From positions 1-34,263 of the forward strand of contig JANXSU010000202.1 of assembly GCA_025356545.1 (NCBI GenBank): a stretch of 34,263 bases of DNA, in the 5' to 3' direction. Shown here piece by piece: positions 1 to 7,571 of this stretch (position 1 is the stretch's first letter; each line of letters starts with the position of its first letter). The translations under genes and the position numbers were made by a program. The notes under the pieces were generated by a model that had not been told where the DNA came from, made no database searches, and saw only the letters and a program-made list of their open reading frames with translations. This DNA comes from Comamonadaceae bacterium. GTDB lineage: Bacteria; Pseudomonadota; Gammaproteobacteria; Burkholderiales; Burkholderiaceae_C.

Positions 1-117
1 TATTACTCACCCGTTCGCCACTCGCCACCAGGATTGCTCCCGTGCTGCCGTTCGACTTGCATGTGTAAGGCATGCCGCCAGCGTTCAATCTGAGCCAGGA
101 TCAAACTCTATAGTTCG
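1..117 (-). rRNA. rrs: 16S ribosomal RNA, 5' end only (partial)
   Basis: The reverse complement contains the universal bacterial 16S 5' segment. The site usually used for primer 27F (AGAGTTTGATCCTGGCTCAG) lies at 109 down to 90. It is followed by the conserved stretch ending GAACGCTGGCGGCATG and by the AAGTCGAACGG block. The gene runs off the left edge after about 115 nt, just past GGGTGAGTAATA. The V1 segment is of the Burkholderiales type. The mature 5' end is placed at about 117 by comparison with the usual position a few bases upstream of the AGAGTTTGATC motif; the exact base is inferred. Confidence 0.97.
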
Positions 118-364
118 ATCTTGAATGTTTTACTTGATTTCTCAAGTTACTCATAAATTGGAATCAACGTGATTGTCTTTGACGACTTTCACATCTTTTT
201 TACTTCATGAGCGTTTGTATGTCAGTTAAGACATAGTTCCAAAGAACTTGGCAATCGCCTTCAAACGCCCACGCTTATCGGCTGTATATTTTTAATGATC
301 TACCCAAAAACTTGACTTGACATCTTGCTTTTCGCTTACCTCACTGTGATCAGCGAAGCTTTAA
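118..364 (-). other. 16S rRNA leader (pre-rRNA 5' spacer)
   Basis: This non-coding stretch lies between the proposed proximal rRNA promoter and mature 16S. On the minus strand it contains ACAGCCGATAAGCGTGGGCG (285 down to 266), a motif I know as conserved in betaproteobacterial rRNA leaders, preceded by an A/T-rich segment resembling the boxA/antitermination region. Its role in antitermination and RNase III processing is inferred from family knowledge. Short reading frames here (for example 325-528) lack ribosome sites and coding character. Confidence 0.7.
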
Positions 365-640
365 ATTATATCACGCTTTTTGCGAAACTTTCGAAATATT
401 TTTGTTATCGAGTTTTTTATTCTCTCAAAACAACCACCTCCAAAAGTCACTCGCTACTTTTGTCAACTTGCGTCGACTTGCCATTAGCGAAGTTTTCGAT
501 TATAGCATTGTTTTTTATCTCATACTAAAACCTGCCTCACTGCTCTTATCAATTTTCGTTAAGCGTGTGCAGGGAAGCCCTCGATTATTGCACGCTTTTC
601 TCTACTCACCAAAAATTCTCCTACTTCTTTGTTTGCAGTA
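365..640 (-). promoter_or_regulatory. rRNA promoter region with three tandem -10-like elements
   Basis: Reading the minus strand, three promoter-like elements occur: TATAAT at 370-365, TATAAT at 504-499 and AATAAT at 589-584. The first and third are both preceded by AAAAGCGTG, and the second and third are both followed by ATAATCGA, so they look related. The -35 boxes are weak: TCGAAA lies 18 bp upstream of the first, and TTGGTG 17 bp upstream of the third. Tandem promoters are usual for rRNA operons. The region contains no supported gene and is A/T-rich, as expected for UP-like sequences. The uup promoter must also lie within or beside it on the other strand. Confidence 0.6.
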
Positions 641-688
641 GCCCTTCGCCACGCTCCTGAGAGCTTGCTCAGGGATAATTCGCGTCTT

Positions 689-2590
689 ATGGCACTACTT
701 ACTCTATTACAGGCCCAACTGGCCTTCGGCCATGTGGCCTTGCTTGATAAAGCTGATTTCTCATTGGAGACCAGCGAACGTGTTGGACTAATTGGCCGCA
801 ACGGCACAGGCAAATCTTCGCTTCTTAAAATTTTGGCGGGCTTTGAGCTTCCTGATGACGGCACCCTCCACCGCCAACAGAACTTACGCCTCGCCTATGT
901 GGCTCAAGAGCCTGACCTTGTCCCAGAGGCAACGGTCTTCACAGCAGTCAGCGCCGGACTCAATCGCGTGATCGAATTGATTGACGATTACTCACAAGGG
1001 CATGGCGACCTGGACGCCATGCAAAGCGAGATCGAGTCACTCGATGGCTGGAATTGGGAGCAGCGCGTTGAGGAAACGCTGCACCGCCTGCATCTGGACA
1101 AAGACGCGCTGGTTGGCTCACTTTCCGGCGGCACAAAAAAACGCGTCGCCCTGGCGCAAGCGCTGGTCACACGTCCCGACGTTTTGTTATTAGACGAACC
1201 GACCAATCACCTGGATCTGGACTCGATCGAATGGCTGGAAGAACTGCTCATCGATTTCCCCGGCAGCATTATCACCATCACTCACGACCGCTCCTTCCTG
1301 GACCGTGTCGCCACCCGAATCGTCGAGCTGGATCGAGGCAAGCTCAATGGCTACCCGGGCAACTTCACCGAATACCTGCGCCAAAAAGAAGAGCAGCTCG
1401 CGCAAGAAGCCGTCATCAGTGCCAAGGCAGACAAGCTACTTGCACAAGAAGAGGTCTGGGTGCGCAAAGGCGTTGAGGCGCGCCGCACCCGTAGCCAAAG
1501 CCGTATTGGACGACTAGAGACACTACGCGCCAGGCGCACCGCCCGGCGCGAAAACCTCGGCAGTGTTCGCATGGATGTGGCCTCTGGCACACCCAGCGGC
1601 AAGATCGTGGCCGAATTGCAAGACGTCAGCAAATCCTATGGTGGAAAAACCATCGTCAAGAATCTCAACACGACCTTGCTGCGCGGCGACAAAATCGGCC
1701 TCATTGGCCCCAATGGGGCCGGTAAAACCACCCTGCTCAAGCTCATTTTGGGTGAACTGCAACCCGACACAGGCAAGATCCGCCAAGGCTCCCGGATTGA
1801 GGTCGCCTACTTCGACCAAATGCGCAATGCGTTGGATCTGGACGCCACCCTGGTGGACTTCATCAGCCCTGGCAGCGAATGGATTGAGATTGGCAATCAG
1901 CGCAAGCACGTCAAAAGCTACTTGGGAGACTTCCTCTTCTCTCCCGCCCGCGCCAACTCACCCGTGCGTTCACTCTCAGGCGGAGAGCGCAATCGTCTCT
2001 TACTGGCCCGCTTGTTCGCACGCCCCGCCAACGTGCTGGTGCTTGACGAACCCACCAACGACCTGGACATTGACACGTTAGAACTGCTCGAAGAACTGCT
2101 CCAGAACTACGAAGGCACCGTCTTTCTTGTCAGCCATGACCGCACCTTCCTGGACAACGTCGTCACCAGCACCCTGGCATTTGAAGGCGATGGCCTGTGG
2201 CGTGAATATGAAGGTGGGATTTTGGATTGGCTCACTCAGTCCAAGCGCAGCCAAGCCGCCAGAAATGCCACAAACGCCGCAAATGCCAAAGAAGCTGCAA
2301 CCGCACAAAACGCAGCGCCCATCGCACCAACGACCCACCAAGCAGCATCAAAATCCCGCACCAGCACCGTCCCCAAGCTGAGCTACAAAGCGCGAAAAGA
2401 GCTTGATGATCTGCCCCTCACGATTGAGGCCTTGGAAGCCGAGCAAGCCCAACTGCACGCGGCCCTGCAAGACGGCAGTCTCTACAGCAGCGACCCCCAA
2501 CGTGCCATGGCACTACAAAACCGCGACAGCGAGATTGAGGAAGCTTTGCTCAATGCGCTCACCCGCTGGGAAGCCTTAAGCGCCGCGTGA
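689..2590 (+). CDS. uup: ABC-F family ATPase, Uup-like
   Basis: This is a soluble protein with two ABC ATPase domains and no membrane segments. ABC-F members act on ribosomes or nucleic acid rather than in transport; Uup has been linked to ribosome function and to limiting precise transposon excision. Domain 1 has Walker A GRNGTGKS (about 36-43), signature LSGG (about 145) and Walker B VLLLDEP. Domain 2 has GPNGAGKT (about 340-347), LSGGE (about 429) and VLVLDEP. A basic linker (about 255-290) joins them, and a C-terminal coiled-coil-like tail (about 565-633) is typical of Uup. The ATG at 689 is preferred over an upstream frame start at 629 because family members begin with MAL(L/I)TLL. AGGGA at 672-676 is a weak ribosome site, partly inside a 6-bp hairpin (656-673). 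The gene is divergent from the rRNA operon and convergent with cheA. Confidence 0.95.
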   Translation: MALLTLLQAQLAFGHVALLDKADFSLETSERVGLIGRNGTGKSSLLKILAGFELPDDGTLHRQQNLRLAYVAQEPDLVPEATVFTAVSAGLNRVIELIDDYSQGHGDLDAMQSEIESLDGWNWEQRVEETLHRLHLDKDALVGSLSGGTKKRVALAQALVTRPDVLLLDEPTNHLDLDSIEWLEELLIDFPGSIITITHDRSFLDRVATRIVELDRGKLNGYPGNFTEYLRQKEEQLAQEAVISAKADKLLAQEEVWVRKGVEARRTRSQSRIGRLETLRARRTARRENLGSVRMDVASGTPSGKIVAELQDVSKSYGGKTIVKNLNTTLLRGDKIGLIGPNGAGKTTLLKLILGELQPDTGKIRQGSRIEVAYFDQMRNALDLDATLVDFISPGSEWIEIGNQRKHVKSYLGDFLFSPARANSPVRSLSGGERNRLLLARLFARPANVLVLDEPTNDLDIDTLELLEELLQNYEGTVFLVSHDRTFLDNVVTSTLAFEGDGLWREYEGGILDWLTQSKRSQAARNATNAANAKEAATAQNAAPIAPTTHQAASKSRTSTVPKLSYKARKELDDLPLTIEALEAEQAQLHAALQDGSLYSSDPQRAMALQNRDSEIEEALLNALTRWEALSAA

Positions 2591-2600
2591 TTGGTATCAA

Positions 2601-2620
2601 GCCTCTATTTTCTTAGAGGC
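2601..2620. terminator. Hairpin between convergent uup and cheA
   Basis: GCCTCTA and TAGAGGC form a perfect 7-bp stem around a 6-nt loop (TTTTCT). It sits 10 bp after the uup stop and 3 bp after the cheA stop. There is no following T run on either strand, so it may be a weak bidirectional terminator or an mRNA 3'-end stabiliser. Confidence 0.5.
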
Positions 2621-2623
2621 GAC

Positions 2624-4744
2624 TCAATGACGCGAACGCCGAACCAAAGCTCCTGTATCCAGAATCAGTGCCACCTTGCCATCGCCCAAAATTGTGGCGC
2701 CTGAAATATTCTGAACCTTGTGGTAATTAGTTTCCAGGTTTTTCACCACCACCTGCTGCTGGCCCAGCAACTCATCCACCAGTAGTGCCACACGACTGCC
2801 ATCCGCCTCCACCACTACCATGATGTCACCGGGTTTGTTCAATCCAAAGCGCGGCACCTGAAAAATCTTTTCAAGCTCAATCACCGGCATGTACTCGTCA
2901 CGCACCTTGACCAGTTGCGCGCCTTGCCCCACGGTATTGATCGCGCTCTCCTTGATCTGGAAAGACTCAATCACAGACGACAAGGGCAAAATATAGACCT
3001 CGTTGCCCACCCCCACCGACATCCCGTCCATGATGGCCAGCGTCAGCGGCAAGCGCACTGACACCTTCATGCCGCGCCCCTCAAACGATTCGATTTCAAC
3101 CGTACCGTTCAGATCTGAAATATTGCGTTTCACCACATCCATCCCGACCCCACGGCCCGACACATCGGTCACAACCTCGGCCGTCGAAAACCCAGGCGCA
3201 AAGATAAGTTGCCAGACCTCCGCATCCGACATCTGATCGGACACATCGATACCTTTTTCCCGGGCTTTATTCAAAATTTTCTCGCGCGACATCCCGCGCC
3301 CATCATCGCGCACCTCAATCACAATCGAGCCCCCTTGATGCGCGGCCGACAACGTAATGGTGCCCATCTCTGACTTGCCATTTCTCACACGATCCGCAGG
3401 CATCTCAATGCCATGATCACAGCTGTTCCTCACCAAGTGCGTCAAAGGATCTGTGATCTTTTCCACCAATCCCTTGTCCAACTCCGTGGCTTCGCCCATT
3501 GTCACAAAATCCACCTTCTTACCGAGTTTGCTCGCCAAGTCCCGAAGCATGCGCGGGAAGCGACTGAACACAATCGACATCGGAATCATCCGAATCGACA
3601 TCACAGATTCTTGTAAGTCACGCGTATTGCGATCCAAGTCTGCCAAGCCTGACAGCAACTGCTGCGAGTCAGACAAATCCAAGTTCCTGCTGTTTTGCGC
3701 CAACATGGCCTGAGTGATGACCAACTCGCCCACCAAGTTGATCAATTGATCCACCTTGTTGATGGCCACCCGAATCGTCGCATTCTCTTGCTGCGCGGCC
3801 TGTGAAGTCGCTTTGCCCGACTCTTTGGCAGGGCTCTTGAATGCAAGCACCGGCTTCATATCGCCTAGTGCACTCGGCAACCCAGGTGCGCCGTCAAAAA
3901 ATCCATACCCAGGTGCAGGTGCTGGTGGCGCATCGGGTGGGAGATCGTCTGCATGACTCCCCGCATCCAAAACAGCTATCGCACTTAGCGCTGAGTCATC
4001 CATCTCAGACAAATCCCGGATCGTCACCTGATCGCGCGACACATTAAACGCAAACAAATCCAGCAAATCGTCATTACTCGAAGCCGTACCAATTTTAAAA
4101 ACACGCAATTCGGGGTTCTCGCTGGGCAACTCTACGATTTCCCCCAAACCCACAATGTCACGAAACAGCTCCATCACCGCATCCGCCTGATCCATACGTC
4201 CTCGGGGATCGATGGTGATTTCCAGTTGGCGATCGCCTTTCACGGTCGGCGTGGTGCTCAATGCAACAGGCGCGACCATGGCGGATGCTGCAAACGGTGC
4301 AGAGGTAGCACCAGGCACTTGCCCCGCAGCCAGCTCACTGATGCGGCGCACCAAATCTTCAGAAGAGGGCGGTGCTTCGGTTTCGCCCGATTGATGACGC
4401 GCCAGCAAAACACGCGACGCATCCGCAGACTCCAACAACACATCCACCATCATGGCATTCGGCTTCAATTCATGACGACGTAAACGGTCTAGCAATGACT
4501 CCATCTGGTGCGTCAACGCCGTCACATCAGAAAACCCAAACGTGGCCGCCCCCCCCTTGACGGAGTGTGCGCAACGGAAAATGCCATTCATTTGCTCGTC
4601 ATTAGCCTCTTCCAGGTTGAGATTTAGCAGCATCTGCTCCATGAGATCCAGATTTTCACCCGCCTCCTCGAAGAATATTTGATAAAACTGCGCCAAATCA
4701 AATGAATCACAGGATCCACTGCTTTCCTGATGTACGTCAGACAT
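2624..4744 (-). CDS. cheA: Chemotaxis histidine kinase CheA
   Basis: This is the cytoplasmic kinase that autophosphorylates in receptor arrays and passes phosphate to CheY and CheB. Visible parts are: an HPt domain with phosphorylated His60 in CAHSVKGGAATFGF; a long, poorly conserved middle segment (about 140-315) where the response-regulator-binding domain usually sits, rich in Ala and Pro near 255-300; a dimerisation helix pair (about 320-395); the ATP-binding domain with N-box HLVRNSCDHGIE (436-447), DDGRGM (480-485), FAPGFST and GRGVGMD; and a C-terminal CheW-like domain (about 570-700). Its length of 706 aa is normal. It is the last gene of a minus-strand operon behind the CheY-like gene (47-bp gap). 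No cheW, cheR, cheB or receptor gene is in the window. An eight-G run codes for part of the HPt motif next to His60. Confidence 0.97.
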   Translation of the reverse strand: MSDVHQESSGSCDSFDLAQFYQIFFEEAGENLDLMEQMLLNLNLEEANDEQMNGIFRCAHSVKGGAATFGFSDVTALTHQMESLLDRLRRHELKPNAMMVDVLLESADASRVLLARHQSGETEAPPSSEDLVRRISELAAGQVPGATSAPFAASAMVAPVALSTTPTVKGDRQLEITIDPRGRMDQADAVMELFRDIVGLGEIVELPSENPELRVFKIGTASSNDDLLDLFAFNVSRDQVTIRDLSEMDDSALSAIAVLDAGSHADDLPPDAPPAPAPGYGFFDGAPGLPSALGDMKPVLAFKSPAKESGKATSQAAQQENATIRVAINKVDQLINLVGELVITQAMLAQNSRNLDLSDSQQLLSGLADLDRNTRDLQESVMSIRMIPMSIVFSRFPRMLRDLASKLGKKVDFVTMGEATELDKGLVEKITDPLTHLVRNSCDHGIEMPADRVRNGKSEMGTITLSAAHQGGSIVIEVRDDGRGMSREKILNKAREKGIDVSDQMSDAEVWQLIFAPGFSTAEVVTDVSGRGVGMDVVKRNISDLNGTVEIESFEGRGMKVSVRLPLTLAIMDGMSVGVGNEVYILPLSSVIESFQIKESAINTVGQGAQLVKVRDEYMPVIELEKIFQVPRFGLNKPGDIMVVVEADGSRVALLVDELLGQQQVVVKNLETNYHKVQNISGATILGDGKVALILDTGALVRRSRH

Positions 4745-4791
4745 TCATTTCTCCTGCATTGAGGTCTCACCATTGATCTCGAAATTGAAAA

Positions 4792-5154
4792 CTACTTAAT
4801 CACCTTGTTAATGACATCTAGCAATCGGGCAGGATCAAACGGCTTGACCAACCAGCCCGTTGCCCCTGCCGCTCGACCCGCCTGCTTCATTAGATCGCTG
4901 GACTCTGTGGTCAACATCAAAATCGGTGTCGTCTTGAATTGGGGATGCTCTCGAAGCTTACGTGTTAGACCCAGACCATCAAGACGCGGCATGTTTTGAT
5001 CGGTCAACACCAAATCGAAATGCTGGATTTGCGATTTTTCATACGCATCCTGCCCGTCTTGCGCCTCCACCACGCGGTGCCCTGCGCCCGTGAGGGTAAA
5101 AGACACCATCTTGCGCATAGATGGCGAATCATCAACAGCGAGTATCACGGCCAT
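4792..5154 (-). CDS. Single-domain response regulator, CheY/PilG-like
   Basis: A stand-alone receiver domain of 120 aa. Acidic residues Asp8 and Asp9, phosphoacceptor Asp52 (in VLTDQNMP), Thr82/Thr83 and Lys104 (WLVKPF) are all in place, so it should be phosphorylatable. It lies between a CheZ-like gene and cheA in one minus-strand operon, so CheA is its likely phosphodonor. It is distinct from the second CheY in this window (26154-26546), which is paired with full CheZ. The sequence resembles receivers in multi-CheY chemotaxis clusters, where such proteins may act as phosphate sinks or adaptors rather than as the motor-binding CheY; which applies here is not decided by sequence. Confidence 0.9.
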   Translation of the reverse strand: MAVILAVDDSPSMRKMVSFTLTGAGHRVVEAQDGQDAYEKSQIQHFDLVLTDQNMPRLDGLGLTRKLREHPQFKTTPILMLTTESSDLMKQAGRAAGATGWLVKPFDPARLLDVINKVIK

Positions 5155-5196
5155 AAAAAACTCCGACTGATTGGAAAGGTTAAAAGGGTCATAAAA

Positions 5197-5646
5197 TCAA
5201 AATAGTTCAATAGAACCTGCGTCCATTTCGTCTTGTGTCACTGGGTTGGGTCGATCAGGAACGGCCTGAACGAAAGGCATGGCCTCACCCTCTTCCGTAC
5301 CCATAGTCTCGGCGGCTAAGCGATAGGCGCACCCTTGAAGAATTTTTGACGTGTGGCCGATCAATTGGGAAGCCATGTCCTGAAACTGCAACTCCATGAC
5401 AGCAGATCCAATGGCGCTGCGCGCACTCTCAAGCGCCAAGGTGTCTACCGGTGCCGAACCCGAGAGATCGGCACTGGCACGAGTAAATCTCTCCATTAAA
5501 TTTTCCATCGCATGTGACAATAAGCCATCCAGACGCGACAAGTCATGCACCACCACCAACAATGAGTCCTGTAGCTCCGCCACTAGCGTAATTGGCAGCT
5601 GCACCGCAGGCGTGTATTGCGAAGTTGACGAGGTTTGCATTGACAT
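5197..5646 (-). CDS. Small CheZ-like chemotaxis protein (putative CheY phosphatase)
   Basis: A helical soluble protein of 149 aa. The motif ELQFQDMASQLIGH (about 85-98) parallels the CheZ active-site helix: Asp90 and Gln94 keep the D-x-x-x-Q spacing of the full CheZ in this window (Asp137 and Gln141 in QDFHDLTGQ). The C terminus (TQDEMDAGSIELF) resembles the acidic and hydrophobic CheY-binding tail of CheZ ([12 protein letters not shown]). The rest is too short for a complete CheZ hairpin. The ATG at 5646 is preferred; a TTG at 5712 would add 22 residues and neither start has a strong ribosome site. It leads the operon ahead of the CheY-like gene and cheA. The phosphatase role is inferred from motif and context. 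Confidence 0.7.
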   Translation of the reverse strand: MSMQTSSTSQYTPAVQLPITLVAELQDSLLVVVHDLSRLDGLLSHAMENLMERFTRASADLSGSAPVDTLALESARSAIGSAVMELQFQDMASQLIGHTSKILQGCAYRLAAETMGTEEGEAMPFVQAVPDRPNPVTQDEMDAGSIELF

Positions 5647-5827
5647 TTCGGTCTTGGCTAGGGTTAATGTGTGACTTGGGTCTCTGGTGGTTCCAAGGTT
5701 AGAATTTTGCAAGGATCACGTAAATGAACTCATCGAAATAAAGACCTGATTCCGGCTTATTTCAATCGCTAAAGAGAGACATCGCTTTGGTTTTACACCG
5801 CAAACTGTCAAAGCAAACAATCCCTTG
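5647..5827. promoter_or_regulatory. Divergent intergenic region between the che operon and a two-component pair
   Basis: This 181-bp gap separates two divergent transcription units, so it should hold promoters for both. I looked for sigma-70 and FliA-type promoters on both strands and found no convincing pair. A TTGACA at about 5804-5809 on the minus strand has no -10 element at proper spacing. Confidence 0.4.
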
Positions 5828-6940
5828 ATGAACCAAGAACTCAATCACAAGTCCATCCACATCATCCACCTGGAAGACTCGGTGATGGATCACGACATGG
5901 TTCTGCGCACTCTTCGTCATTCAGGCATGTCCTTTTACCTCACACGCATAGAGAATTTGGTAGATTTTTTCCACACAGTCAGCGCTGTCAACTTCGATGT
6001 GATCCTGGCGGACTATCAGCTCCCAGGCTTCACTGCCATTGATGCTTGGAATGGACTGCAAAATCAGACAAAACTTCCGCCCTTCATTCTGTTTTCTGGT
6101 GCTATTGGTGAAGCCGCCGCTGTAGAGGCTATCAAGCTAGGCATGAGCGACTATCTGCTCAAAGATGACGTGGCCAAGCTTCCCCATGTCATTAACAGGG
6201 CACTGGCCATGCAAGAAGCCCGGCTAACCAAAGAGCGCGCGACGACAGAACTGGCCGCTTCTGAGCAGCGATTAGCAAAATTCGCTGAACACCTTCAAAC
6301 AACAATTGAAGAGGAGCGGGCCGCCATTGCCCGGGAAATCCACGATGACATCGGTGGCTCCCTGGCAGCCATCAAGTTTGATCTTTCATGGCTTGGAAGA
6401 CACCAAAACGATCCAGCCGCCAAAACCCACATTGAAGCAGCAAACGCCATGCTTCAACATGCGCTGGGTGCGAGTCAGCGCATCATGATGAATCTGCGCC
6501 CCGCTATTCTTGACCAAGGCTTGGAGGCGGCTGTGGATTGGCTGGCGCGGGAGTTCGAGCGGCGCACCGGCACTCCCACCACCTTACGCTGCAATCACGG
6601 TCGCACTGAAATCAGCAAACCGATTCAACTCACCGCTTACAGAACAGCACAAGAAGCCCTCACCAACATCTCCAAGTACGCCCAATGCACAGAAGTCCGC
6701 ATCGAACTCTCGGACTCTGAAAATCTGCTGACCCTTGAAATCACAGACAATGGCAGAGGTATCTTGACCACCGAGCGCACCAAGCCTAAAGCCTATGGCC
6801 TCAAAGGCCTGCAAGAACGTGCCCGTACCATGGGGGGGTGGTTGGATGTCAGTAGCAGTCAGGCTCAAGGCACCTCCATCACCCTGTCCATTCCCTTAAC
6901 CGCACCCCCGCCCACAGAGGGTAAGGAAGTCCACGCATGA
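5828..6940 (+). CDS. Cytosolic receiver-histidine kinase (REC-HisKA_3-HATPase)
   Basis: A soluble 370-aa hybrid kinase with no signal peptide or membrane segment. The N-terminal receiver domain (about 10-125) carries Asp62 in VILADYQLPG, Ser90 and Lys112. After a helical linker, a NarX-type dimerisation domain contains His172 in EIHDDIGG. The ATPase domain has Asn280 (EALTNISKYA), DNGRGI (307-312) and YGLKGLQERA (323-332). A receiver ahead of the kinase suggests that it takes input from another kinase rather than from a ligand. The first codon of the longest frame is TTG at 5825; the ATG right after it is chosen. Its stop overlaps the next start (ATGA), so it is coupled to the NarL-type regulator, its likely partner. 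The target genes are unknown. Confidence 0.9.
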   Translation: MNQELNHKSIHIIHLEDSVMDHDMVLRTLRHSGMSFYLTRIENLVDFFHTVSAVNFDVILADYQLPGFTAIDAWNGLQNQTKLPPFILFSGAIGEAAAVEAIKLGMSDYLLKDDVAKLPHVINRALAMQEARLTKERATTELAASEQRLAKFAEHLQTTIEEERAAIAREIHDDIGGSLAAIKFDLSWLGRHQNDPAAKTHIEAANAMLQHALGASQRIMMNLRPAILDQGLEAAVDWLAREFERRTGTPTTLRCNHGRTEISKPIQLTAYRTAQEALTNISKYAQCTEVRIELSDSENLLTLEITDNGRGILTTERTKPKAYGLKGLQERARTMGGWLDVSSSQAQGTSITLSIPLTAPPPTEGKEVHA

Positions 6941-7566
6941 TCCGAGTCATTCTTTGTGATGATCACGCCTTTGTCAGACGTGGCATACGCGACACCTTAT
7001 CAGAGGCCGTGGACATTCAGGTCGTTGCAGATGCCAGCAGTTACGCTGAAGTCCGAGAAGCCCTTCGTACATTTCCGTGTGAGGTTCTCGTGCTGGACCT
7101 GAACTTGCCAGGCCGCGGTGGTCTTGAAGTTCTTGCCTCTTTGCGCGAGTCTGACTCCCCCATCAAGGTACTGATCGTCTCCATGTTTCCCGAGGATCAA
7201 TATGCCATTCGCTGCCTGCGTGCCGGGGCGCAAGGCTATTTGAACAAAGCAGGAGAGCCTGCCGAACTGATCGAAGCGGTAAGAACCATCGCACAAGGCC
7301 GAAAATACGTCACGGCGGCGGTGTCACAGATGCTGGTTGAAAATCTATCCGCACCCACCAGCGAAGCGCTGCATGACACGCTCTCCGAACGAGAGCTCCA
7401 GACCTTGCAAAAAATAGCGTCAGGAAAACGCCTGTCTGATATTGCAGAAGAGCTAATGCTGAGCCCCAAAACAGTCAGCGTTTACCGATCGAGGGTTCTT
7501 GAAAAGCTCAAACTCACCAACAGTGCCGAACTCACCGTTTATGCCATTCGCAACAGTCTGGTTTGA
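6937..7566 (+). CDS. NarL/FixJ-family response regulator
   Basis: A DNA-binding response regulator of 209 aa. The receiver domain has Asp8/Asp9, phosphoacceptor Asp54 (VLDLNLPGRGG) and Lys104 (GYLNKAGEP). A LuxR-type helix-turn-helix follows at about 146-205, with TLSERELQTL and LSPKTVSVYRSR as the recognition region. The start ATG overlaps the stop of the upstream kinase gene, so the two are made together. The stop lies only 5 bp from the fliR stop on the other strand, with no terminator between them, so transcripts may run into each other. A role in tuning motility is suggested only by its position between chemotaxis and flagellar operons. Confidence 0.93.
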   Translation: MIRVILCDDHAFVRRGIRDTLSEAVDIQVVADASSYAEVREALRTFPCEVLVLDLNLPGRGGLEVLASLRESDSPIKVLIVSMFPEDQYAIRCLRAGAQGYLNKAGEPAELIEAVRTIAQGRKYVTAAVSQMLVENLSAPTSEALHDTLSERELQTLQKIASGKRLSDIAEELMLSPKTVSVYRSRVLEKLKLTNSAELTVYAIRNSLV

Positions 7567-7571
7567 TTCGA

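Noticed and set aside
276-283. Perfect GCCGATAA (FliA -10 consensus) on the minus strand
   Set aside because: It is part of the conserved betaproteobacterial rRNA leader motif, has no matching -35 box and drives no flagellar gene.
325-641. Two short plus-strand reading frames upstream of uup
   Set aside because: They lie in the A/T-rich rRNA promoter and leader region, have no ribosome site and show no coding-like composition.
629-688. Upstream extension of uup by 20 residues
   Set aside because: The extension does not match the Uup family N terminus, which begins at the ATG at 689.
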